DNA of 39,636 nucleotides from Dysgonamonadaceae bacterium (lineage in GTDB: Bacteria > Bacteroidota > Bacteroidia > Bacteroidales > Azobacteroidaceae): contig JAIRKO010000010.1 of the NCBI GenBank assembly GCA_031260045.1, positions 1-39,636 of the forward strand, in the 5' to 3' direction. Under the pieces are notes generated by a model. It worked only from the letters and a program-made list of their open reading frames with translations, did not search any database and was not told the origin of the DNA. Below are positions 16,504 through 22,876 of the stretch, piece by piece. Within the stretch, counting starts at the first letter, position 1; each line of letters begins with the position of its first letter. Position numbers and translations under genes: made by a program.

Positions 16504-18073
16504 CATTAGAACTTCGGAAGCAAATCAGGATATTGTTCGGCAACTTACTGCCAAACTTTCCGCAGGCACAAAAGAAAATGTGATTGCGCGGATTGCTTTG
16601 GGGTATTCGTTGCAGAATGGCAAAAAGTTTTCAACATCGGAATTTAACATTTATGATTCCAAAGGAAAAGAATACAAAGACCACATACTTTTTGATGAAA
16701 AATATCGAGACTTTTATATTGCCCTGATTTGCCAGCATTATGGAATTTACAAAACAGATGACAATATACCCCGTTATATCAAATTACACATTGACCATGG
16801 TTTGTTGCTAATGGATAATCTGTTTAGGAGTAATAATAATTACACATTTTTGGATTTTCTGACCGAGCACTTAGACAAAGGAATTTCAATGTTAGACACC
16901 GTAAAAGTAAGTTTAGATGCTGTAAAAAACAACAATCAAAACATCGAAAAAACGTATTTCAGCGAGCCAATAAGGTTAGTCGTGGGCAATAAAGTAGGAT
17001 TAAATGCCGATGAAATTATTCTAAACTTCAATAATACAGTAGAATATAATAATAATCATATTGCTATTGCCGGAAGTTCAGGAACAGGAAAAACACAATT
17101 TGCATTACATTTGTTGCAAGAAATTTCCGAAAAAGCAAACCACCATGTTAATTTTATTTATTTGGATTTCAAAGGATTAAAAGACGATGATTTGGTTGAA
17201 TTTCAGCCATTTTTTGAAAAAACAAAAGCACAATTTATTAATGCTCCTAAAACGTCATTTCCTGTCAATCCGTTGTCGTTTATTGATAGTATAAACGATG
17301 TAAACAAGCAAATGGGAATTGATAAATTTGTAGATATAATTTGCAAATACTCAAATATCGGTATTAAGCAGCGTGGAAAATTACGCGAAGCAACTAATGA
17401 GGCGTTCATTGCTAAACGTCCGGGCGAATACCCAAGTTTTTCTGAAATTAACGAACAACTATTGGAAATTGTTGGAGACAAACGAGATACCTTAACTGAA
17501 ATAATTGACGAATTGAGTCGTTATAATATATTTAAAGAAGACAAAAAAACAGGTAATTTTTTGAATCAAAATATTTATTTATCTTTATCTGGGAACTTGT
17601 CAAATTCAGTTCGCTTTACTTCTCTGTTCCTGATTGTAAATTACATTTACAACGTTTTTATGAATATGGAGAGTACACCAACGGAAAACGATTGTCGTGC
17701 AATGAGATATATCCTATTGATAGATGAGGCACACGTTATTTTCAAAGAAAGGAAATATCAAGATATATTGGAAAAAATATTGCGTGAAATCCGCTCAAAA
17801 GGTGTTTCGGTTGTTTTGTTATCGCAAGGCATAGAAGAATTTAATCAACCGACTTTTGACTTTTCGAGTATGTGTGAAATGTCATTTTTGTTAGATGTTA
17901 AGGATAAAACTAATGCAAAAGCAATCAATAAGTTTTTAGGTTTCAGCGATAAAGATGGAACAAAAGCATATCGCAGTTTGGAAAAAATCCAAAAAGGACA
18001 GGCGATTTCCAATATAAAAGAATTTCCGAAAGGAGAATTATTTGAAATAAAACAGTTTTACAATAGTAAATAG
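16493..18073 (+). CDS. dndE: DndE domain fused to a HerA/FtsK-like ATPase
   Basis: The 526-residue product has two parts. Residues 1-110 resemble DndE, which is normally a stand-alone protein of about 110-130 residues that binds nicked DNA (RTSEANQDIVRQL, the IARIALGYSL helix, DFYIALICQHYG, RYIKLHIDHGLLLM). Residues about 160-526 form a P-loop ATPase of the HerA/FtsK type, with Walker A GSSGTGKT at 194-201, Walker B LLIDEAH at 408-414, and a following VVLLSQG segment at 436-442 like the sensor region of HerA helicases. ATG 16493 is preferred to TTG 16472. The fusion could drive DNA translocation during modification or recruit a restriction partner; neither is shown by sequence. Confidence is high for the two domains and moderate for their joint role. 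Confidence 0.82.
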   Translation: MQINIRTSEANQDIVRQLTAKLSAGTKENVIARIALGYSLQNGKKFSTSEFNIYDSKGKEYKDHILFDEKYRDFYIALICQHYGIYKTDDNIPRYIKLHIDHGLLLMDNLFRSNNNYTFLDFLTEHLDKGISMLDTVKVSLDAVKNNNQNIEKTYFSEPIRLVVGNKVGLNADEIILNFNNTVEYNNNHIAIAGSSGTGKTQFALHLLQEISEKANHHVNFIYLDFKGLKDDDLVEFQPFFEKTKAQFINAPKTSFPVNPLSFIDSINDVNKQMGIDKFVDIICKYSNIGIKQRGKLREATNEAFIAKRPGEYPSFSEINEQLLEIVGDKRDTLTEIIDELSRYNIFKEDKKTGNFLNQNIYLSLSGNLSNSVRFTSLFLIVNYIYNVFMNMESTPTENDCRAMRYILLIDEAHVIFKERKYQDILEKILREIRSKGVSVVLLSQGIEEFNQPTFDFSSMCEMSFLLDVKDKTNAKAINKFLGFSDKDGTKAYRSLEKIQKGQAISNIKEFPKGELFEIKQFYNSK

Positions 18074-18075
18074 TT

Positions 18076-18153
18076 ATGAAACAGCAAATTAAAAATATTC
18101 CTATCTCGGAAACGTTTAAGGTTGTTGAGAAATGCATAGATTTATACCAATAA
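18076..18153 (+). CDS. 25-codon open frame directly after dndE
   Basis: An ATG two bases after the dndE stop opens a 25-residue frame (starting MKQQIKNIPISETFKVV and ending in TAA). Composition and spacing match the dnd genes, not trpD. It may be a real small peptide, or the first codons of a further dnd-associated gene whose remainder was deleted when the cassette settled in the trp operon. I do not recognise a family. The remaining 69 bases to trpD are AT-rich and show no clear promoter. Confidence 0.3.
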   Translation: MKQQIKNIPISETFKVVEKCIDLYQ

Positions 18154-18222
18154 AAAATATTTGAGAAATATGTGTGATGTTACTTTAAGCACTATGCTAT
18201 TAATTCAATTAAAAAATAAAAA

Positions 18223-19221
18223 ATGAAAGAAATCCTCAACAGACTGTTTGAACATCAATACCTAACGCGAAGCGAAGCCAAAGAAATCCTGACCAACATG
18301 GCGGAAGGCAAGTACAACGACAGTTTGATAGCCGCCTTTATCACTGTTTATTTTATGCGAAGCATCAGCGTGGACGAAATTCTCGGCTTCCGCGAAGCGC
18401 TGTTGGAAATGCGCGTAAACGTGGACGAACTAAGGGATTACAATCCCATCGACATTGTCGGCACGGGAGGCGACGGCAAAAACACGTTCAACATTTCCAC
18501 CGCCGCATGTTTTGTAACCGCCGGCGCAGGCTACAAAGTCGTGAAACACGGCAATTTCGGGGCGACTTCGGTGAGCGGGGCGTCCAACGTGATGGAAGAA
18601 CACGGCGTGAAATTCGCCAAAGACGCGGCGGTACATAAACGGTCGTTAGACGCTGCCAACATTGCCTATTTGCACGCACCGCTTTTCAATTTGGCGTTGA
18701 AAACGGTGGCGCCGGTGCGTAAAGCCTTAGGCGTTCGCACTTTCTTCAATATTTTGGGTCCGATTGTCAATCCGTTGATGCCGAAACGGCAGGTTTTGGG
18801 CGTTTATGATTTGAAAATGGCGCGTCTCTACAACTACATTTATCAGGAAAGCGGCAATGATTTTTCGATTGTTCACAGTCTCGACGGCTACGACGAAATT
18901 TCTTTGACCGATACGTTTAAAATCATCAACAAGTCGGGCGAAAACATTTATACGCCGGATAGTCTTGGGTTTAAAAAAGCCGTTCCAGAAGAGTTATTCG
19001 GAGGCAGTACGACGGCAGACGCCGCGCGGATTTTCGACAATATTCTGAACAATCGGGCTACGGATACCCAAAAAAACGTCGTGATTGCCAATGCAGCGAT
19101 AGCAATTCAAACTATTGAACCTCAATTGGATTTGCCGGAATGTGTGGCAAAGGCAAAAGAATCTCTGGAATCGGGGAAAGCCAAATGCGCTTTGGATAAA
19201 TTCTTGGAAATCAATAATTAA
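18223..19221 (+). CDS. trpD: Anthranilate phosphoribosyltransferase
   Basis: This 332-residue enzyme transfers the phosphoribosyl group from PRPP to anthranilate, the second step of the pathway. The PRPP-binding loop GTGGDGKNTFN is at 80-90, and VKHGNFGATSVSGAS follows at about 106-120. RTFFNILGPIVNP is a further family signature. It has no amidotransferase fusion, consistent with the separate trpG. It is separated from trpG by about 5.2 kb of dnd genes; its translation is followed two bases later by trpC. Its GC-richer composition matches trpE and trpG. Confidence 0.96.
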   Translation: MKEILNRLFEHQYLTRSEAKEILTNMAEGKYNDSLIAAFITVYFMRSISVDEILGFREALLEMRVNVDELRDYNPIDIVGTGGDGKNTFNISTAACFVTAGAGYKVVKHGNFGATSVSGASNVMEEHGVKFAKDAAVHKRSLDAANIAYLHAPLFNLALKTVAPVRKALGVRTFFNILGPIVNPLMPKRQVLGVYDLKMARLYNYIYQESGNDFSIVHSLDGYDEISLTDTFKIINKSGENIYTPDSLGFKKAVPEELFGGSTTADAARIFDNILNNRATDTQKNVVIANAAIAIQTIEPQLDLPECVAKAKESLESGKAKCALDKFLEINN

Positions 19222-19223
19222 AC

Positions 19224-20027
19224 GTGGAGAATATCCTGCAAACAATCTGCGACAACAAACGCTTGGAAGTCGCCCGGCAAAAAGAAGCGGCGGCGATTTC
19301 TTTTCTTGACTACATAGCGAGCTTTCAGAAAAGGGGAAAAGTCTCTTTCCGGCAGGCGTTGGCGGCATCTGCGTCGGGCGTCATTGCGGAATTTAAGCGG
19401 CGTTCCCCCTCCAAAGGATGGATTCACGCCGACGCCGATGTAACGGGCATTGTGCAGGATTACGAGGCAGCAGGGGCAGCAGCGATTTCCTGCCTGACGG
19501 ATGAACAATTTTTCGGAGGCGGATTTAAGGACTTCAAAAAAGCGCGTGCCGCAATTAGTCGTATCCCGCTGCTGCGCAAGGATTTTATCGTAGATGAATA
19601 CCAAATTTACCAGTCCAAAATAATGGGCGCTGACGTGATTTTACTGATTGCCGCCTGTTTGACAAAGGACGAAACCGTGCGTTTCGCCGCACTCGCCCAT
19701 GAATTGGACATGGAGGTTTTGCTGGAAATTCACAGCGAGGAAGAACTGCCTTACATTCATCCGCTTATCGACGTTGTCGGCGTCAACAACCGCAACCTGA
19801 AAACCTTTGCAACCGACGTCCGGCACACCATTGAACTTGCCGCTAAAATCCCCGATACATTCCTGAAAATTTCCGAAAGCGGGCTTTCCGACCCGCAAAC
19901 GGTGGTGGATTTGCGTAAAAAAGGGTTTAGCGGTTTCCTGATGGGCGAAAATTTTATGAAAACAAATCAGCCGGGGAAAACGCTAAGCGAATTTATTGGA
20001 AAAGTAAACGAGTTAACAAGTAGATAG
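19224..20027 (+). CDS. trpC: Indole-3-glycerol phosphate synthase
   Basis: This 267-residue TIM-barrel enzyme catalyses ring closure and decarboxylation of CdRP to indole-3-glycerol phosphate. Family motifs are present: AEFKRRSPSKGWI, LRKDFIVDEYQIYQSK, VGVNNRNLKTF, KISESGL and GFLMGENFM. It begins with GTG two bases after the trpD stop, so translation is probably coupled. The phosphoribosylanthranilate isomerase activity is carried by the separate downstream trpF. Confidence 0.95.
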   Translation: MENILQTICDNKRLEVARQKEAAAISFLDYIASFQKRGKVSFRQALAASASGVIAEFKRRSPSKGWIHADADVTGIVQDYEAAGAAAISCLTDEQFFGGGFKDFKKARAAISRIPLLRKDFIVDEYQIYQSKIMGADVILLIAACLTKDETVRFAALAHELDMEVLLEIHSEEELPYIHPLIDVVGVNNRNLKTFATDVRHTIELAAKIPDTFLKISESGLSDPQTVVDLRKKGFSGFLMGENFMKTNQPGKTLSEFIGKVNELTSR

Positions 20028-20060
20028 GGTAATTTGCCCCCTCGTTTACTTGTTAACTCG
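20009..20060. repeat. Inverted repeat at the trpC-trpF junction
   Basis: CGAGTTAACAAGTA (20009-20022) and TACTTGTTAACTCG (20047-20060) are perfect 14-base inverted repeats, with the left arm inside the last trpC codons. The sequence TCAACTAAAAAAAA follows on the plus strand, so the hairpin could weaken transcription into trpF. The words resemble those in the peptidase-trpE and trpE-trpG spacers. Confidence 0.5.
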
Positions 20061-20077
20061 TCAACTAAAAAAAACAC

Positions 20078-20695
20078 ATGAAAATAAAAGTTTGCGGAAT
20101 GAAATACCCTGAAAATATCAGGGAGTTGGCGCATCTTCCCATTGACATGATGGGGTTGATTTTTTACGAAAAATCGCCTCGCTATGCGGGAAATTTGCCG
20201 GCAAGCGAACTGCGGTTTGTGCCGCCGAACATTCAAAAAGTCGGCGTTTTCGTCAATGCTTCCGCAGAGGATATTGTTGCCGTAATTCGGGAATATGATT
20301 TGCAAATCGTTCAGTTGCACGGTGATGAATCGCCCGATTTTTGCAGGGAAATAAAAAAACAGGGCATAAAAGTAATCAAGGCGTTTCCCATCGAAAAAAT
20401 TACTGATTTTGAAAAATGCAATTTGTATGAAAATGCTTGCGACTATTTTCTGTTCGATACGAAAACGTCGCAATATGGCGGTTCGGGGAAAAAATTCGAC
20501 TGGGGAATACTTGCGTTGTACAACAGCGAAACGCCTTTCATTTTGAGCGGTGGCGTCAATGTGGAAGACGCGGAATCAATCCGAAAAATACGGCATCCGA
20601 AACTGTATGGCGTTGATTTGAACAGCCGGTTTGAGACGCGGGCGGGGGAAAAAGACTTGGAAAAATTGCGGGGGTTTTGTTTGGTTTTTAGGTGA
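20078..20695 (+). CDS. trpF: Phosphoribosylanthranilate isomerase
   Basis: This 205-residue TIM-barrel enzyme isomerises PRA to CdRP. Visible motifs are KVCGMKYPENI with the catalytic Cys at 6, VQLHGDES, YFLFDTK with the catalytic Asp, GGSGKKFDW, FILSGG and GVDLNSRFET. It is the last tryptophan gene in the window. Neither trpA nor trpB is seen, so tryptophan synthase must be encoded elsewhere or be absent. It converges with the PP2C gene 33 bases on. Confidence 0.95.
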   Translation: MKIKVCGMKYPENIRELAHLPIDMMGLIFYEKSPRYAGNLPASELRFVPPNIQKVGVFVNASAEDIVAVIREYDLQIVQLHGDESPDFCREIKKQGIKVIKAFPIEKITDFEKCNLYENACDYFLFDTKTSQYGGSGKKFDWGILALYNSETPFILSGGVNVEDAESIRKIRHPKLYGVDLNSRFETRAGEKDLEKLRGFCLVFR

Positions 20696-20728
20696 AATTA
20701 TATAGACCACAATCTTTCGGAAAACAAT

Positions 20729-21535
20729 TCAAACAAAAGCATAAAGGAAAGAGTTCATCACATGCTTGAAAGCGTTCATTTCCTCGATTTCATGAATAGG
20801 GATGAGGTAAGCGGAGTAGTTGTCGCGCGATTGGTTGCTGCAACGGGCTTTGATGGCGGATAGGGTTTCTTCGGGGGAAGCGTTTTTTGCAAACAGTTCG
20901 CTTAATTCGCTGTCGCTTAGCGTTTCCGTAACGCCGTCGGTACACATCAGGAAGCAGTCGTCGGCTTGAATATCGGTAATTTGCGTAATATCAATGTCCA
21001 AAGGAAGATTGGAACCTTGTATCGCTTTATAAATCACGTTTTTTTGAGGATGTTTTCCCGCGTCTTCGGGATTGATTTGTCCGGTCTTAACCATAGAATT
21101 GACGATCGAATGGTCTTCGGTTTTGAAAATAATTTTTCCCTGTCGGAATTGGTATATCCTGCTGTCGCCCGCGTGCGCAAGGTAAATTCTGTCGGCAGCC
21201 AAATATAAGAGGCATAAGGTAGTAGCCATTCCTTTCGCGTTCGGATTTTCTTTGATATACTCGTCGAAACGGATTTCCGTATACCGGATGGCTTTTTGAA
21301 TAAATTCGGGATTTATGTCATTTTCCGCATCCAGAAACGTATTGAAATAGGTTTGGATAGCATCGCAGGCGATGAGGCTCGCCGCTTCTCCTTTGTTTGA
21401 ACCGCCAACGCCGTCGCACACAAGAAAAAGCCTGTCGCTTGCCGTTCCATAATCGTCGGGATATATGGAATCTTCATTATTTAATCGTTTCCCGATTTCA
21501 CTGATTGAAAAAGGCTTTTTTATTGTTAAATACAT
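20729..21535 (-). CDS. PP2C-type serine/threonine protein phosphatase
   Basis: This 268-residue metal-dependent phosphatase has no membrane segment and should act in the cytoplasm. Metal and phosphate motifs are visible: NNEDS near 19-23, CDGVGG at 40-45, LAHAGDSRIY, MCTDGVTE, and a last motif RDNYSAYLI where DNxT is usual. The ATG at 21535 is preferred to TTG at 21544. It begins 12 bases after the FHA gene stop, so the two are expected to be co-expressed; the FHA partner suggests that the phosphatase acts on threonine phosphorylation read by that domain. No protein kinase gene is in the window. Confidence 0.92.
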   Translation of the reverse strand: MYLTIKKPFSISEIGKRLNNEDSIYPDDYGTASDRLFLVCDGVGGSNKGEAASLIACDAIQTYFNTFLDAENDINPEFIQKAIRYTEIRFDEYIKENPNAKGMATTLCLLYLAADRIYLAHAGDSRIYQFRQGKIIFKTEDHSIVNSMVKTGQINPEDAGKHPQKNVIYKAIQGSNLPLDIDITQITDIQADDCFLMCTDGVTETLSDSELSELFAKNASPEETLSAIKARCSNQSRDNYSAYLIPIHEIEEMNAFKHVMNSFLYAFV

Positions 21536-21547
21536 ACGGAACAAAAA

Positions 21548-22069
21548 TTATTCTTCAAAAATTAAGCGGGTTTGCCCTATTTGTATCTCGTCGTTATTTT
21601 TCAGAGTTATCACTTCGCCCGGCTCAATATATTTGTTGTTATATAACGTTCTGTTTGTACTTTTATTGTCATAAAGATAATAAATGAAATCACCCTTTTC
21701 GGTGTTTTTTCTTACTTCGATGCCGATATGCGTGCGGCTCATCAGTTTATCCATTGTTTCAATGGAAGTTGCGGTTTTCTGGATGGGCGATTTTCGACCG
21801 ATAATATTTACGCCTTCCAAAAGTTGAATGGTTTGTTCGGGCGTTAAATCGTTTGGCAAAACGTGGATTTTCCCTATTTTGGCGTTTTTATCATCCGAGA
21901 AAGATAAAATTACGGTTTCGGAATCATCCGCAACGCGGTTTTTCAATACATAACTTACCTGAATCGGTTGCTTGCATTTCGGGCAATTAAATACCTGAAT
22001 ATTAGCCGGAATCTTGGATTCATCAATTTTCAAACCGATATGGCAATGCGGACAACGGATGGAAATCAT
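21548..22069 (-). CDS. Zinc-ribbon/FHA domain protein
   Basis: The 173-residue product has an N-terminal zinc ribbon with C6, C9, C29 and C32 (CPHCH and CPKCK). A C-terminal FHA domain at about 90-173 shows the phosphopeptide-binding motifs GRKS, SRTH and NKSTNRT. FHA domains bind phosphothreonine, so with the adjacent PP2C phosphatase this makes a reader and eraser pair. Position in the cell is cytoplasmic since no signal or membrane segment is seen. A regulated secretion or envelope process is one possible target, but nothing here identifies it. Confidence 0.88.
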   Translation of the reverse strand: MISIRCPHCHIGLKIDESKIPANIQVFNCPKCKQPIQVSYVLKNRVADDSETVILSFSDDKNAKIGKIHVLPNDLTPEQTIQLLEGVNIIGRKSPIQKTATSIETMDKLMSRTHIGIEVRKNTEKGDFIYYLYDNKSTNRTLYNNKYIEPGEVITLKNNDEIQIGQTRLIFEE

Positions 22070-22115
22070 ATTTTCAGTTGTTTATTATTGTTAAGTCAAT
22101 ATTCATATTATTTTT

Positions 22116-22162
22116 TGCTGTTCCCGTCATCCCGCGTAAAGCTCGAGATGACGGGAACAGCA
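22116..22162. repeat. Perfect 16-bp inverted repeat upstream of the FHA gene
   Basis: TGCTGTTCCCGTCATC (22116-22131) and GATGACGGGAACAGCA (22147-22162) are exact reverse complements around a 15-base loop. It lies in the gap between the acidic-protein gene and the FHA gene. It lacks a downstream T-tract on either strand and resembles REP-type dispersed repeats. Confidence 0.6.
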
Positions 22163-22196
22163 GGCACAGCAAAGCCAAAACCCCATTGTTCATTAA

Positions 22197-22457
22197 TCAA
22201 TCATCATTCCCCGTAAAACCGGATACAAATATCGGCGTCTCATCAATCGTTACAAAATTGTCTAAACCGGTATTTTCCTCAAAATCAACCGAAATCACCT
22301 CCGCAAGTTCATCTTCGGACATGTCAATAACGATTGGGGTAAAAGGAAGATCTTCGTCAATTACCGCAAAATCGCAGTTATTTTCTTCGTTTTCCACTGC
22401 GACAAAGGCGCCGGTATCGGCAACTCGGTTATCCGGATGTGAGTCTGTATTAGCCAT
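22197..22457 (-). CDS. Small very acidic protein of unknown function
   Basis: The 86-residue product is not a family I recognise. It has a large excess of Asp and Glu (DEDLPF, MSEDELAEVISVDFEEN) and hardly any Lys or Arg. Two short TPI motifs (FTPIVID and ETPIFVSG) could serve as phosphothreonine sites for the neighbouring FHA protein, which is speculation. Its start lies inside the end of the LytTR gene (8-base overlap), supporting that it is a translated gene. No signal peptide or membrane helix is seen. Confidence 0.6.
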   Translation of the reverse strand: MANTDSHPDNRVADTGAFVAVENEENNCDFAVIDEDLPFTPIVIDMSEDELAEVISVDFEENTGLDNFVTIDETPIFVSGFTGNDD

Positions 22458-22815
22458 TTAATTCTTTTTCTAAAAGATCCTTCAATAGCTTCAACGGTTC
22501 TTTGGGGACTGTCAGTTCTTTCGCTTTTCCGTCGGCGGCTTCAAAAAGCAGTTTGTTTTTGGGCAAACTGATTTGTATGACATGGTTTTTGTTGATAATA
22601 AAACTTTTACCTACACGCAAGAGCATCGAATCGTGGTTTTGAATCTGATTTTCCAACATCTCTTCGATTTTGCCTAAATTTACGGCAAAAACAAACTGTA
22701 TCCCATTGGCTAATATCAACCTGGTATAGTTTCTTTCCGCCTCGAAATACAAAATCCGTTCGATTTTGATCCGAACCAATTCATCTCTTGTTTTGAAAAC
22801 CAAATATCTGTCCAT
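22450..22815 (-). CDS. LytTR-family DNA-binding regulator without receiver domain
   Basis: The 121-residue product is essentially a single LytTR domain (about 10-115): VRIKIERILYFEAERNYTRL, MLLRVGKSFIINKNHVIQI and NKLLFEAADGKAKELTVPKEP. LytTR proteins bind DNA direct repeats and often carry a response-regulator receiver; here there is none, so it would need another input. It overlaps the acidic-protein gene and heads the LytTR-acidic-FHA-PP2C group. An AACTAAG-type inverted repeat lies just upstream, at about 22828-22876. Confidence 0.85.
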   Translation of the reverse strand: MDRYLVFKTRDELVRIKIERILYFEAERNYTRLILANGIQFVFAVNLGKIEEMLENQIQNHDSMLLRVGKSFIINKNHVIQISLPKNKLLFEAADGKAKELTVPKEPLKLLKDLLEKELNG

Positions 22816-22827
22816 GGCTTTGAGAGT

Positions 22828-22876
22828 TAAGAACTAAGTGTTTTTTAGTTTTTAGTTCTTAACTCTTAGTTCTTAG
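22828..22876. repeat. AGTTAAGAACTAAG inverted repeat between PPDK and the LytTR gene
   Basis: GAGTTAAGAACTAAG is followed by a T-rich loop and then by AGTTCTTAACTCTTAGTTCTTAGTTA, so the region folds back on itself. It sits just after the PPDK stop codon (minus strand) and includes a T-run, so it could act as the PPDK terminator. A short copy, ACTAAGAACTAAG, also occurs at about 7890-7903. Confidence 0.45.

Noticed and set aside
12986-18213. TTTAATTGA after trpG and TCAATTAAA before trpD as insertion-site inverted repeats of the dnd cassette
   Set aside because: Nine bases of A/T-rich sequence in A/T-rich spacers are expected by chance, and no matching direct repeat or integrase supports an att-type event.
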